Source: Pusillimonas sp. MFBS29
GTDB lineage: Bacteria; Pseudomonadota; Gammaproteobacteria; Burkholderiales; Burkholderiaceae_B
NCBI RefSeq assembly: GCF_020687695.1
Contig: NZ_JAJEWL010000003.1
Span: 248,001 to 312,000 of the forward strand
DNA: 64,000 bases
Reading direction: 5' to 3'
Part shown: in pieces, positions 1-9,103 of the stretch
How the letters are laid out: each line of letters opens with the position of its first letter
Position numbering within the stretch: the stretch's first letter is position 1
The notes under the pieces: generated by a model
Told to the model about the DNA's origin: nothing
Database searches by the model: none
What the model saw: only the letters and a program-made list of their open reading frames with translations
Position numbers and translations under genes: made by a program

Positions 1-88
1 GTTCTTCAGCGGCAAAGGCCGTTTTGATGGCAAAAGGAGTGGTCAGCGCCGCAAGGCCGCCCACTTTCAGCAGGTCACGTCTGTTCAT
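1..88 (-). CDS. Exported protein with Tat-like signal peptide (N-terminal fragment)
   Basis: Only the first 29 codons lie in the window; the gene runs off the left edge. It starts with ATG at 88-86 behind a GGAG ribosome site about 6 nt upstream. The peptide begins MNRRDLLKVGGLAALTTPF and continues into an AFA-like signal peptidase site. The twin arginine at residues 3-4, followed by a mild hydrophobic stretch, looks like a Tat (possibly Sec) signal. Such leaders are common on periplasmic binding proteins and cofactor-containing oxidoreductases, but nothing of the mature protein is visible, so no function is given. Confidence 0.7.
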   Translation of the reverse strand, partial: MNRRDLLKVGGLAALTTPFAIKTAFAAEE

Positions 89-228
89 AATGTCTCCGGG
101 CGTTCTAATCGTTATGAATGCTGGTCAGCCAGCTATTTGATGGCCAAGTATTTGTCTATAACTGCGCACAAATCCTAGCAGAACTGCAATAGGGTGAAAA
201 TATACAGATAAGAAGATCTAAAATAATC

Positions 229-255
229 GTACAGTTATATTTCAAAAAACTGTAC
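229..255. other. AT-rich inverted repeat between glycosyltransferase and truncated gene
   Basis: Perfect 8-bp arms GTACAGTT (229-236) and AACTGTAC (248-255) flank an 11-nt A/T-rich loop, 10 nt past the stop codon of the glycosyltransferase gene. It may be a weak terminator for the glmU-MFS-glycosyltransferase unit, though the T tract after it on the minus strand is poor, or an operator for the downstream exported-protein gene. The surrounding 89-265 gap is otherwise AT-rich and holds no further gene. Confidence 0.4.
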
Positions 256-265
256 TGGCCCCTGA

Positions 266-1327
266 TCAAAGCTGTGCAGAACCCCTCAGCCTTTCGAATT
301 CCTGCAAATAGCGGCGCCCCATGCGCTCGACATCATGCTCCCGACGCACATAGGCGTAGGCGTGCTCCACAGCCTCTGTACGAAACGCCGTATCGTCCAG
401 CAGACGCTGCATGCCGGCCGCCAGGGCTTTGTGGTCACCTACCCTGCACAATATGCCGCGGTCCTGGGCCAGACTTTCCTTAAGGCCGCCGGCATCGGTG
501 GACACAACAGGTACCCGCTGCAGAAAAGCATCCAGCACGCTGCTGCCCAGCGCCTCGTCCACCGAGCTCATGGCGAAAACATCCATCACACTGTACAGGC
601 TCTCGATGTCTTCCTGAAATCCCGCAAACAGGTAGGTGTTTTCCAGCCCCAGCTCTGCCACACGCGCCCGCGCAGCCTGCTCGGCATTACCGCCTCCACC
701 GAAATGAACAAAGACAAAGTCATCGCGCACCTGGGCCAGGTCGTGCACTGCGGCAATCATGGTCAGCGGGTCTTTGCCCTCTACCAGGGCCGCCGACGTG
801 GCAATCACGCGTTTGCCTTGAAGCGGCCATTCATTCAGGAAGCGCTGGACGCGGTGCTGATCAATCACGGCCGGCTCGATGGCACTGCGGATGATGACAG
901 GCTTGAAACCCAGGCGTCTCGGCTCTGCCGCTGCCGATTCGCTGATGGCCACAAACAAGTCTATACAACGCCACTTCAGACGAATCTTGGTATCGTTGCG
1001 AACGCGAAAATCGGTACGCCGCGAAAAAACAACCGGCCGCTTGTGCAGCCAGCGCGTCAGGCCCGCCCAGGTAATGGTGTTGGCCGTTTGCGCATGAATA
1101 ATGTCGAATTGCCTGGCTGTCCGGGCCAGGAAACCAAGCCGCGCCATCAGGCCGGCCGGCTCATACACTTCGAATCCCTCTGACCGGGCCGCCTTGGCCA
1201 GTTGTCCGCCCGGCCGTGCCATCAGGGCAACGTCATGCCCTTCCGCGCGAAACTGGCGCATGCAGTACATGGTCTGCCGCTCACCGCCACGCCAGCCTCG
1301 CTCCAGGTTCAGTTGCAAAATCTTCAT
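266..1327 (-). CDS. GT4-family glycosyltransferase
   Basis: Retaining GT-B glycosyltransferase of the GT4 type, expected to move a sugar from a nucleotide donor onto a lipid-linked or polysaccharide acceptor at the inner face of the membrane. The 353-residue product starts MKILQLNLERGWRGGERQ, with the glycine-rich acceptor-side loop at residues 12-18. The C-terminal donor domain has an E-x7-D version of the GT4 E-x7-E motif at about 258-266 (EALGSSVLD). I chose ATG 1327; an upstream TTG at 1339 is in frame but overlaps the MFS stop codon. The gene lies 8 nt after the MFS gene and is probably co-transcribed from glmU. The acceptor cannot be read from the sequence; LPS core or an exopolysaccharide are guesses. 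Confidence 0.85.
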   Translation of the reverse strand: MKILQLNLERGWRGGERQTMYCMRQFRAEGHDVALMARPGGQLAKAARSEGFEVYEPAGLMARLGFLARTARQFDIIHAQTANTITWAGLTRWLHKRPVVFSRRTDFRVRNDTKIRLKWRCIDLFVAISESAAAEPRRLGFKPVIIRSAIEPAVIDQHRVQRFLNEWPLQGKRVIATSAALVEGKDPLTMIAAVHDLAQVRDDFVFVHFGGGGNAEQAARARVAELGLENTYLFAGFQEDIESLYSVMDVFAMSSVDEALGSSVLDAFLQRVPVVSTDAGGLKESLAQDRGILCRVGDHKALAAGMQRLLDDTAFRTEAVEHAYAYVRREHDVERMGRRYLQEFERLRGSAQL

Positions 1328-1335
1328 GGCATCAC

Positions 1336-2724
1336 TCAAAGTTCCAGGTCCGCAACCGGATTGCGATGGCGCACGATGTTGATGATGAGAGCGATCAACG
1401 CACAGGCCATCGCGGCACCCAGCCCCAGCCTGGCGCCGTTAGGCCCGGCCAGATTGAAAGAGAGCCCCACCAGCGTCGTACCCAGGGTTTGGCCAAATAC
1501 GCGTGTGGTGGCCTGCATGCCACCGGCGGCGCCGCTGCGGTACCTGGGCGCGCCTGCCAGCATCGCCCGATTATTGGGCGTCTGGAAGAAGCCAAAGCCC
1601 GTCCCGCCCGCCAGCATAACCAATATGAACCACAGAAAGCTTGCCTGGATCGACAACAGAAGCACGCCCAGCAGGCCCAGGGCCATGACTCCCGCACCAA
1701 TGCCGCACAACACGGCAACGGCATAGCGGCCCGACAGGTAGCCGGCGACCGGTGCCATGACGGCAACGCCAATCGACCAGGCCCCCAGCAGCACGCCAAC
1801 GTCGGCATAGGAATAGCCCAGGGTATGCTGAAAGTAAAAGGGAACGGCGACAAACGCAGCCATTTGCGCGGCAAAGGAAAACACCGAAGCCCCCACGGCG
1901 TAAGCAATGGGCGTAATACGCAACAAATCGACAGGCACCAGGGGCGCGGCCTGCCCAAGCGAGCGCCTGACCAGCACCCAGCCGACCAGGCCGGCCGACA
2001 ACAGGCACAAGGCCGCCAGCGTCGGCGCCCTGACCAGCGCATCCAGACCAAAGATGGACAAGCCAAACACCGGCACGCTGAGCGCGCAGGCCGTCCAGTC
2101 GAAACGGCTCTTGCTGCGCGGCACATCCGGAAGAAAACGTATGCCTGCATAGGCCAGCAGGCATAACGGAATGGTCAGCAGGAATATCCAGTGCCATGAG
2201 GTCATCTGCAAGAGGAAGGCGCCGGCAGTCGGGCCCAGCACGGCCATGATGCCGACCGTCATGGCATTCAGGCTCAGGCCTACTCCCAATTTGCGGTTGG
2301 GATAGATATTGCGCACCAGCCCGCCGAACAGGCACATCAGCATGGCACCGCCCAGCCCTTGCATCATGCGCGAAATGGTCAGGCTGAGCAGCCCCCCCGC
2401 CGACGCCGAACCGATAGACGAGACCATGAACAGCGTCAGGCCTATGGCAAACATGCGCCGAAACCCGATGCGCTCCGCCACCGCTGACAACGGCAAAAGG
2501 GAGACGACGACAACCAGGCTATAGGCAATCACAATCCAGACGATCTGCCCGGGCGCTATGCCCAGCTCCCGGGCAATCGCCGGCAACGCCACATTGACCA
2601 TGCTGGCATCGAGCACAGCAATGGTCAGTGCAAGCATCAGGGTAGCGGCAGCCCAATGGCGCCGGGGAGCCTCCAGGCCGTCAGGCAAGTCGGACTGACC
2701 CCCGGATTCAGCGCCTGTACTCAT
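1336..2724 (-). CDS. MFS drug exporter, DHA2 (EmrB/QacA) type
   Basis: Inner-membrane proton-driven efflux permease of 462 residues. After a polar N-terminus of about 25 residues comes a first helix with LDASMVNVALPAIARELG, the DHA2 hallmark (motif D1-like). The loop between helices 2 and 3, around AERIGFRRMF, is the motif A equivalent. Helices continue almost to the end, consistent with 14 spans. It sits 6 nt after glmU and just before the glycosyltransferase, so the three genes probably share a transcript. The substrate is unknown; family members export biocides and antibiotics. Confidence 0.85.
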   Translation of the reverse strand: MSTGAESGGQSDLPDGLEAPRRHWAAATLMLALTIAVLDASMVNVALPAIARELGIAPGQIVWIVIAYSLVVVVSLLPLSAVAERIGFRRMFAIGLTLFMVSSIGSASAGGLLSLTISRMMQGLGGAMLMCLFGGLVRNIYPNRKLGVGLSLNAMTVGIMAVLGPTAGAFLLQMTSWHWIFLLTIPLCLLAYAGIRFLPDVPRSKSRFDWTACALSVPVFGLSIFGLDALVRAPTLAALCLLSAGLVGWVLVRRSLGQAAPLVPVDLLRITPIAYAVGASVFSFAAQMAAFVAVPFYFQHTLGYSYADVGVLLGAWSIGVAVMAPVAGYLSGRYAVAVLCGIGAGVMALGLLGVLLLSIQASFLWFILVMLAGGTGFGFFQTPNNRAMLAGAPRYRSGAAGGMQATTRVFGQTLGTTLVGLSFNLAGPNGARLGLGAAMACALIALIINIVRHRNPVADLEL

Positions 2725-2730
2725 GACACT

Positions 2731-4104
2731 CTAGGATTTCTTGACGGGCCGGGTCCAGCCTTCTATGGTTTTTTGCTGAGGACGGGATATGGTCAGCTTG
2801 CCGGCCGGCGCATCGCGGGTCAGCGTGGTGCCCGCGCCCAGCGTGGCGCCCTGGCCTACCCGTACGGGTGCAACCAGTTGGGTATCCGAACCGATAAAGG
2901 CGTCATCTTCGATTACAGTCAGCCACTTGTTGACGCCATCGTAGTTGCAGGTGATGGTGCCGGCACCGACATTGACCCGGGCGCCGATCTGGGCGTCGCC
3001 AATATAGGCCAGATGATTGGCTTTGGAACCTTGGCCCAGCACGCTTTTCTTGATTTCGACAAAATTGCCGACATGGGCCTGGGCACCGATCTGCGCGCCC
3101 GGGCGCAAGCGCGCGTAGGGCCCGATGCGCGCATCGTCGCCTACCTGTGCATCCTGGATATGGCTGAAGGCCTCGATGTGTGTGCCGCTGGCAATAACGG
3201 CATCTTTAAGAACGCAATGCGGCCCGACGCGAACGCCGTCGGCAAGCTCTACCTTGCCCTCGAAGACACAACCCACATCAATGAATACATCGCGCCCGCA
3301 AGTCAGGGAACCGCGCAGGTCAAAGCGTGCCGGGTCGGCCAGGGTGACGCCCTGCTCGAGCAGCCGGCGAGCCTGCTCTTGCTGCCAGCTGCGTTCGAGC
3401 TGGGCCTGCTGCACTCGACTGTTGACCCCAAGGGTTTCCCAGCCATGGCCGGGATGTGCTGCATGAACCGGCACACCGTCGTGGACGGACAGGCCAACTA
3501 CATCGGTAAGGTAGTACTCGCCCTGGGCATTGTTGTTGTCTATGCGTGTCAGCCAGTCTTTCAGTTTGGCGGTCGGTGCAGCCAGAATACCGGTGTTGAC
3601 CTCGTTGATGGCATGTTCCTGCTCGGTGGCATCTTTATGCTCGACTATCCGTACGACCTGGTTATGCTCGTTACGCACGATACGCCCGTAGCCGGTGGGG
3701 TCGGCCAGTTTTTCGGTCAGCACGGCCATCCCGCCCGCGCGGGCCTGCAACAAGCCCTGCAAGGTGGCTGACTGAACCAGCGGCACATCGCCATAAAGCA
3801 CCAGGGTAACGTCGTCTGCTCCGTCGCCTTCGAGCAATGCAGGCACTGCTTGCTGAACGGCATGGCCCGTGCCGTGCTGCGGGCTTTGCAAGGCGAATTC
3901 GATATCGGCCTGGTCTGAAAAAGCCTGCTTGACGCGGTCGGCGCCGTGCCCTACCACGACGATGATGCGTTTGGGATCAAGGGCGCGTGCATTATCAAGC
4001 ACATGCGCCAGCATGGGTTTTCCCGCCAGCGGATGCAATACTTTGGGAAGGTTGGACTGCATGCGCTTACCAAGGCCGGCAGCCAGAATCACAATATTGA
4101 GCAT
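2731..4104 (-). CDS. glmU: Bifunctional UDP-N-acetylglucosamine pyrophosphorylase / glucosamine-1-phosphate acetyltransferase
   Basis: Makes UDP-GlcNAc, the cytoplasmic precursor of peptidoglycan and LPS: the C-terminal domain acetylates glucosamine-1-phosphate and the N-terminal domain adds UMP. The 457-residue length matches E. coli GlmU (456). The nucleotidyltransferase loop LAAGLGKRM is at residues 6-14, with GTGHAVQQ further on. A left-handed beta-helix of hexapeptide repeats fills the C-terminal half. The start ATG 4104 gives [10 protein letters not shown], the canonical N-terminus; in-frame upstream codons are not conserved. It is the first gene of a minus-strand group with the DHA2 exporter and the glycosyltransferase. 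Confidence 0.98.
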   Translation of the reverse strand: MLNIVILAAGLGKRMQSNLPKVLHPLAGKPMLAHVLDNARALDPKRIIVVVGHGADRVKQAFSDQADIEFALQSPQHGTGHAVQQAVPALLEGDGADDVTLVLYGDVPLVQSATLQGLLQARAGGMAVLTEKLADPTGYGRIVRNEHNQVVRIVEHKDATEQEHAINEVNTGILAAPTAKLKDWLTRIDNNNAQGEYYLTDVVGLSVHDGVPVHAAHPGHGWETLGVNSRVQQAQLERSWQQEQARRLLEQGVTLADPARFDLRGSLTCGRDVFIDVGCVFEGKVELADGVRVGPHCVLKDAVIASGTHIEAFSHIQDAQVGDDARIGPYARLRPGAQIGAQAHVGNFVEIKKSVLGQGSKANHLAYIGDAQIGARVNVGAGTITCNYDGVNKWLTVIEDDAFIGSDTQLVAPVRVGQGATLGAGTTLTRDAPAGKLTISRPQQKTIEGWTRPVKKS

Positions 4105-4181
4105 GAAAATACTTGAGTAGTCACTAAAACGGTCAGAATACCCGGAAACAGGAGGCCACACGCGGCCGCTGGCGACTTATT

Positions 4182-4937
4182 TTAACTATCTGTATCGCTT
4201 GATGAGCGCGTACGCTTGCGTGATGCGGTCTTGCGGGCAACTTTCCTGGCCGGGCGTGCCGTACTGGTGCTACGCGCTGATTTCCTGGCGGTCTTGCCGG
4301 GCGCACTTCCCATGGTAGAGCTGGATTTGGCATGCTCGGCCGCGGCCTCGGAGGTCGGGCGAGCCGCCTCTGCATTTTGTAACGTAGCCGCAGTCGCCGC
4401 AGCCAGTGCATCGAACTGCTTCTGCAGCATATCCCACCAACCTTGTGCGGCTGACATGTCAATTGCCGGGTCGGCCTTTTGTTCAGGCGATTCGGCTGCC
4501 GGGGGGGCTGATGGCTCGGGCGCAGGGTCCTTGGGTGTTGGTGCAGGTGCTGCAGCCTGGCCTGGCTTGATGCCCAGCACCACATCAAGCGGAGAAGGTC
4601 CCGGGGTCGCGCCGGCCGACACTCCCGAGCTGGCCGCGAAGGACTGCAGGGTCATGATGGTAGCCCTTTGTACCTCCAGCCCCTGTATGGTGCTGGAAAG
4701 CATGGATAAATTCATGCGCAGCCAGTTTTCAACCGCCCGCAGGTCGCTGATGCGGCGGTCCAGATCTTCAATGGACATGGGCGGTGTCAGGGCGGAATGT
4801 TCAAACCCGCCGCCGGTGGCCAGCCCTTGCCAGGCCTGGCGCATCATTTCCATGCTGGCCATCATGGGGTTCCGGGCCATGTCACCGCCTTGTCCAAAAC
4901 CGGGCAGTACAAAGGGATTATTAGCTTGATTGGCCAT
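4182..4937 (-). CDS. phaM: PhaM-family polyhydroxyalkanoate granule regulatory protein
   Basis: Resembles PhaM, which binds PHA granules, activates PHA synthase and tethers granules to the nucleoid. The 251-residue protein has a conserved N-terminal half that includes SIEDLDRRISDLRAVENWLR and a predicted helical stretch through MLSSTIQGLEVQRATIM. A Pro/Ala-rich linker follows (about 110-170). The tail, from about residue 215, is Lys/Arg/Ser/Thr-rich with KTARKSARS-type repeats, like the DNA-binding tail of PhaM and histone H1-like proteins. AAGGAG stands 6 nt before ATG 4937. No phaC, phaA or phaB genes are in this window. Family assignment rests on remembered motifs, so moderately sure. Confidence 0.75.
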   Translation of the reverse strand: MANQANNPFVLPGFGQGGDMARNPMMASMEMMRQAWQGLATGGGFEHSALTPPMSIEDLDRRISDLRAVENWLRMNLSMLSSTIQGLEVQRATIMTLQSFAASSGVSAGATPGPSPLDVVLGIKPGQAAAPAPTPKDPAPEPSAPPAAESPEQKADPAIDMSAAQGWWDMLQKQFDALAAATAATLQNAEAARPTSEAAAEHAKSSSTMGSAPGKTARKSARSTSTARPARKVARKTASRKRTRSSSDTDS

Positions 4938-5054
4938 GTCGGCTCCTTGGGCACTATCGTTTGAGGGGTGAACTGACGGAAAGCGCTAACGGGCAGGCCA
5001 CTAGCTTAAACCCAAGCCACACATTCGTCTAATTCAGCCACTACAACCGGAAAA

Positions 5055-5888
5055 CTAGACGATAAGGCCTTGTTCAATTCGTTTTTGCAGGCCCTCGAGC
5101 ACAACCAGTTCGGCCTCGCGCGTGAAGGCATCGGTTTCCAGCAGTTCACGGATTTCGGCCATATCGGCCAGACGGATCTCACTGACTTCACCATCAAGAT
5201 TCTTTGGCACCACGGTTTCGGCCAATACGCAGTCACTGACCAGCACATCTTCGACCTGATAGCCTTCGGGCAAGCGCCGATGCATGCGCAAGATAATGCG
5301 CAGCGGAGAGCGCTTTTCAAGGTCTTGAGGCTCCAGTCCCGCCTCCTCGTTGCTTTCCCGCAACAAGGAATTATCCAGGCTTTCCCCCGCGACAGCCAGA
5401 CCGCCCACGAGAGTGTCCCATTTGTCCGGGTCGGTTGACTTGCTGAGCGCGCGCCTGGCGACCCACAGGCGACCATCGGGGGACCAGGCATTCAGATGCA
5501 CGGCCTTGGTCAGCAGCCCCAGCGGCCGCACCGCGGCGCGTTCAATCGCACCCAATCGGCGGCCTTCTCCTATTACGTCGAGCAGCTCATTGCGCCAGCT
5601 GCGCAGACAGCCGGTATCCTTCAAAGAGAGCGCCAGCCTTGCCAATACGGCGTTCAGCGACATGCGCTGGCTGGGCGCCGCGGTGATATGAACCGCTTCA
5701 TCTTCGATATGCACGCCCGGCAGCCCATGCAGGTGTCCGGCGGCCCTGGCGGTGACCCAGCCGGCAACGCGACCGGACACGGTCAAGGGCCGCGAGCCGC
5801 TGGGCGGCAAGTGTTGAATTCTTCTGATTAGTTGTTGGTAACGGGTCTGGACGACGGGCACCAACGCGCTGGCGTGTGCTTCTTTCAT
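5055..5888 (-). CDS. Nudix hydrolase (DUF4743-type N-terminal domain)
   Basis: Hydrolyses a nucleoside diphosphate linked to another moiety; the substrate is unknown. The Nudix box is complete at residues 163-185 and fits G-x5-E-x7-R-E-S-x-E-E-x-G-L, with metal-binding glutamates in RESNEEAGL. The first 120 or so residues form a separate domain like the DUF4743 region found ahead of Nudix domains in thiamine-pyrophosphokinase-related proteins. Start ATG 5888 has no clear Shine-Dalgarno sequence. A gap of about 120 nt separates it from the PhaM-like gene downstream. Divergent from the cox operon. Confidence 0.88.
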   Translation of the reverse strand: MKEAHASALVPVVQTRYQQLIRRIQHLPPSGSRPLTVSGRVAGWVTARAAGHLHGLPGVHIEDEAVHITAAPSQRMSLNAVLARLALSLKDTGCLRSWRNELLDVIGEGRRLGAIERAAVRPLGLLTKAVHLNAWSPDGRLWVARRALSKSTDPDKWDTLVGGLAVAGESLDNSLLRESNEEAGLEPQDLEKRSPLRIILRMHRRLPEGYQVEDVLVSDCVLAETVVPKNLDGEVSEIRLADMAEIRELLETDAFTREAELVVLEGLQKRIEQGLIV

Positions 5889-5976
5889 GCAATAATTGTA
5901 GTGTAAGCATGCCCGCCCATGCCCGGTTTTTCATGGGTATCAGCGCAGAGCCAGCCCACAGTCAGCTCTAGTTCGC

Positions 5977-5982
5977 TATAAT
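5977..5982 (+). promoter_or_regulatory. Candidate -10 element for the cox operon
   Basis: A perfect TATAAT lies about 155 nt upstream of the coxB start codon in a gap of about 250 nt shared with the divergent Nudix gene. No good -35 hexamer is found at 16-18 nt, so this is a weak single-box call. The leader between it and coxB is long and otherwise unremarkable. Confidence 0.35.
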
Positions 5983-6135
5983 TCTGCGGTCTTTAAGTAA
6001 ATTCGAGCAGGTAGTTCTGGCTTTGTCATTTTAAGCCTGCCGTCCAATAATTGTGTGCTCATTCGGCGTTCTTTCGATACATTTGTTTGATCAGAATCAA
6101 CGTTTGGTTAGAGCGCGTCGTATTTCGAGGTCAGC

Positions 6136-7296
6136 ATGAAGAAGTTGAGAGGGTTACTGGGCACTGGCGCATTGCTCATGGCAGGCGTAGCCAGTGCACA
6201 AATAAAGGATATGCCCGGAGGCCCCAGAGTTAATCAGCTCAACCTCCACGAGGGGGTGACGCAGATACAGCAAGACATCGTCTGGATTCACTGGATGATG
6301 CTCATTATCTGTGCCGTCATTTTCGTGGGCGTCTTCGGGGTCATGTTCTACTCCATCATCATGCACCGCAAATCGCGCGGCGCAGTCCCCGCGAAATTCC
6401 ACGAGCACGTCGGCGTTGAAATCGCCTGGACGGTCATTCCCTTCCTTATCGTTATCGGCATGGCCCTGCCGGCCACACGCACCGTGGTCGCCATGAAAGA
6501 CACTTCCAGTTCCGACCTGACCATCAAGGTCACCGGCTATCAATGGAAATGGGGCTACGAATACATCGACGGCACGGCCAAGGGCGTAAAGTTCCTGTCC
6601 AACCTGTCCACCCCCCGCGCCCAGATCGACGGTACCGAACCACGCAGCGACACCTATCTGCTCGAAGTCGACAATGAAATGGTCGTACCCGTCAATAAAA
6701 AGGTACGCCTGGTACTGACCTCGAACGACGTCATTCACTCGTGGATGATTCCCCAGTTCGGTGTCAAGCAAGACGCCATGCCCGGCTTCCTGCGCGACAC
6801 CTGGTTCCGTGCTGAAGAAATCGGTGTGTACCGTGGTCAGTGCGCCGAACTCTGTGGCAAGGATCACGCCTTCATGCCCATCGTGGTCAATGTCGTATCT
6901 CAGGAAGACTACGACAAGTGGGCGGCAGACAAGCAGAAAGCCCTGGCTGCACTGGCCGACGATCCCAACAAAGAATGGACCAAAGACGAACTTGTCGCCC
7001 GCGGCAACACCGTCTACACCGCCAACTGCGTGGCTTGCCACCAGGCTAACGGTCAGGGCCTTCCAGGCACCTTCCCTGCGCTCGATGGCTCCGAGAAATA
7101 CGTACTCGGCCCTATGAAAGACCAGATTCTTACCGTGCTTAATGGCCATCCGGGAACCGCCATGGCGGCCTTCCGCGACCAACTGAACGACGTAGAAATC
7201 GCAGCAGTCATTACCTACACCCGCAACGCCTGGGGCAATGCAGGCAAGGGTAAAGACCCGGTAGTCCTGCCGGCCGACGTCAAAGCCTTGCGTTAA
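6136..7296 (+). CDS. coxB: Cytochrome c oxidase subunit II with fused cytochrome c domain
   Basis: Takes electrons from cytochrome c into the oxidase through the CuA centre, on the periplasmic side. The 386 residues comprise a signal peptide, two membrane spans (about 52-75 and 95-115), a cupredoxin domain and a C-terminal class I cytochrome c domain. The CuA ligands H201, C236, E238, C240, H244 and M247 are all present. The heme motif CVACH is at 298-302 with a possible axial Met at 343. The fused heme domain marks a caa3-like oxidase. GAGGT precedes ATG 6136. First gene of the cox operon. Confidence 0.97.
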   Translation: MKKLRGLLGTGALLMAGVASAQIKDMPGGPRVNQLNLHEGVTQIQQDIVWIHWMMLIICAVIFVGVFGVMFYSIIMHRKSRGAVPAKFHEHVGVEIAWTVIPFLIVIGMALPATRTVVAMKDTSSSDLTIKVTGYQWKWGYEYIDGTAKGVKFLSNLSTPRAQIDGTEPRSDTYLLEVDNEMVVPVNKKVRLVLTSNDVIHSWMIPQFGVKQDAMPGFLRDTWFRAEEIGVYRGQCAELCGKDHAFMPIVVNVVSQEDYDKWAADKQKALAALADDPNKEWTKDELVARGNTVYTANCVACHQANGQGLPGTFPALDGSEKYVLGPMKDQILTVLNGHPGTAMAAFRDQLNDVEIAAVITYTRNAWGNAGKGKDPVVLPADVKALR

Positions 7297-7382
7297 GCCG
7301 ATAGCACGTGTAAAACAAATTTGAATGTTTCTTGCCGGGATGGTGCCAGGCGTCATCCCGGATAAGTAGGAAGGAGTCCACA

Positions 7383-8978
7383 ATGAGCAGTGTTACTGCC
7401 GATCACGTCTCAGGCCACGGCCACGACGATCACGACCACAAACCGCACGGCTGGCGCCGTTGGCTGTTTGCCACCAACCACAAAGACATCGGTACGATGT
7501 ACCTGATCTTTTCGTTCTGCATGTTGCTGGAAGGCGGCGTGCTGGCTTTGCTGCTGCGTACTGAATTGTTCTCGCCGGGCTTGCAGTTCTTCCAGCCCGA
7601 GCTGTTCAATCAGTTCACCACCATGCACGGCCTGATCATGATTTTCGGCGCCATCATGCCGGCGTTCGTGGGCTTCGCCAACTGGATGATCCCGCTGCAG
7701 ATCGGCGCATCCGACATGGCATTCGCCCGCATGAACAACTTCAGCTTCTGGCTGTTGCCCATTGGTGCCATTCTGTTCACGGTATCGTTCTTTGTACCCG
7801 GCGGCGCGAACGCAGCCGGCTGGACCATGTACGCACCGCTGTCGCTGCAAATGGGTCCGGGCATGGACTTCAACATCTTTGCCGTGCACATTCTGGGTGC
7901 ATCGTCCATCATGGGCGCCATCAACATCGTCGTTACCATCCTGAACATGCGCGCACCGGGCATGACCCTGATGAAAATGCCGTTGTTCTGCTGGACCTGG
8001 CTCATCACTGCCTACCTGCTGATCGCCATCATGCCGGTGCTGGCCGCTGCGGTCACCATGCTGCTGACCGATCGCCACTTTGGTACCTCCTTCTTTAACG
8101 CCGCTGCCGGCGGTGACCCGGTCCTGTATCAGCACGTGTTCTGGTTCTTCGGCCACCCCGAAGTCTACGTCATGATTCTGCCGGCCTTCGGTATTGTGTC
8201 GGCTGTTGTACCCGCCTTTTCGCGCAAGCAGCTGTTCGGCTACGCATCCATGGTGTACGCCACTGCCGCTATCGCCATCCTGTCCTTCCTGGTCTGGGCT
8301 CACCACATGTTCGCCACGGGCATGCCGGTAACCGGTCAGCTGTACTTCATGTACGCAACCATGCTCATTTCCATTCCCACAGGGGTCAAGGTATTTAACT
8401 GGGTTGCCACCATGTGGCGCGGGTCCATGACCTTCGAAACGCCCATGCTGTTCGCCATCGGCTTTATCTTCGTGTTCACCATAGGCGGCTTTACCGGCCT
8501 CATCCTGGCCGTGGCACCTATCGATATCGCCGTTCACGACACCTACTACGTGATTGCCCACTTCCACTACGTGATGGTTGCCGGCTCGCTTTTCGGCATG
8601 TACTCGGGCGCCTACTACTGGCTGCCCAAATGGACAGGCCGCATGTACAGCGAAAAGCTGGGCAAATGGCACTTCTGGACCAGCATGATCTCGTTCAACA
8701 TCACCTTCTTCCCCATGCACTTCCTGGGGCTGGCCGGTATGCCACGTCGTTACGCTGATTACGCTGCCCAGTTCACCGATTTCAACGAAATCGCCACCAT
8801 AGGCGCCTTCTTCTTCGGCTTCTCGCAACTGATCTTTCTGTTCCTGACACTCAGGGCCTGGAATGGTCGCGGCGAACCGGCTCCCGCCAAGCCATGGGAA
8901 GGCGCTACGGGTCTGGAATGGTCTGTGCCTTCGCCTGCACCTTTCCATACTTTTGTAACGCCCCCAGTCGTCAAATAA
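7383..8978 (+). CDS. coxA: Cytochrome c oxidase subunit I
   Basis: Catalytic heme-copper subunit that reduces O2 to water and pumps protons. Length 531 with twelve membrane helices. Ligands are in place: H82 and H395 for the low-spin heme, H393 for the high-spin heme, and H258, H307 and H308 for CuB, with the cross-linking Y262 in HPEVY. The start at ATG 7383 follows AAGGAG; an upstream in-frame codon at 7332 lacks family support. The N-terminus (residues 8-23) is unusually rich in His and Asp, which could bind metal but is unproven. Confidence 0.98.
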   Translation: MSSVTADHVSGHGHDDHDHKPHGWRRWLFATNHKDIGTMYLIFSFCMLLEGGVLALLLRTELFSPGLQFFQPELFNQFTTMHGLIMIFGAIMPAFVGFANWMIPLQIGASDMAFARMNNFSFWLLPIGAILFTVSFFVPGGANAAGWTMYAPLSLQMGPGMDFNIFAVHILGASSIMGAINIVVTILNMRAPGMTLMKMPLFCWTWLITAYLLIAIMPVLAAAVTMLLTDRHFGTSFFNAAAGGDPVLYQHVFWFFGHPEVYVMILPAFGIVSAVVPAFSRKQLFGYASMVYATAAIAILSFLVWAHHMFATGMPVTGQLYFMYATMLISIPTGVKVFNWVATMWRGSMTFETPMLFAIGFIFVFTIGGFTGLILAVAPIDIAVHDTYYVIAHFHYVMVAGSLFGMYSGAYYWLPKWTGRMYSEKLGKWHFWTSMISFNITFFPMHFLGLAGMPRRYADYAAQFTDFNEIATIGAFFFGFSQLIFLFLTLRAWNGRGEPAPAKPWEGATGLEWSVPSPAPFHTFVTPPVVK

Positions 8979-8988
8979 GGCAACGCAC

Positions 8989-9099
8989 ATGACACCCGAA
9001 CAACGCCGGAAGAATCGCAACACAGGTATCGCACTGCTGATTGTCGTGATCGCAGTCATTGCCTGGACCTTCTGGCGTGGCGGGTCACTGGGCGGATAA
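8989..9099 (+). CDS. Cytochrome oxidase small assembly protein (36 residues)
   Basis: A 36-codon gene beginning MTPEQRRKNRNTGIALL, with a basic N-terminus, one hydrophobic helix (about residues 13-27) and a Gly-rich end. It starts 10 nt after coxA and ends 4 nt before the DUF2970 gene. Short single-span proteins of this form sit between coxA and ctaG in Burkholderiales cox clusters and are annotated as small assembly proteins. No catalytic residues are present. Here ctaG itself does not follow. Confidence 0.8.
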   Translation: MTPEQRRKNRNTGIALLIVVIAVIAWTFWRGGSLGG

Positions 9100-9103
9100 C
9101 GTA

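Noticed and set aside
2656-3771. Open frame of about 370 codons antisense to glmU
   Set aside because: Shadow of glmU; it overlaps the conserved beta-helix coding region and matches no family.
7410-9059. Long open frame antisense to coxA, rich in His, Gly and Gln
   Set aside because: It mirrors the codon structure of coxA, has no recognisable domain or ribosome site, and coxA is certain.
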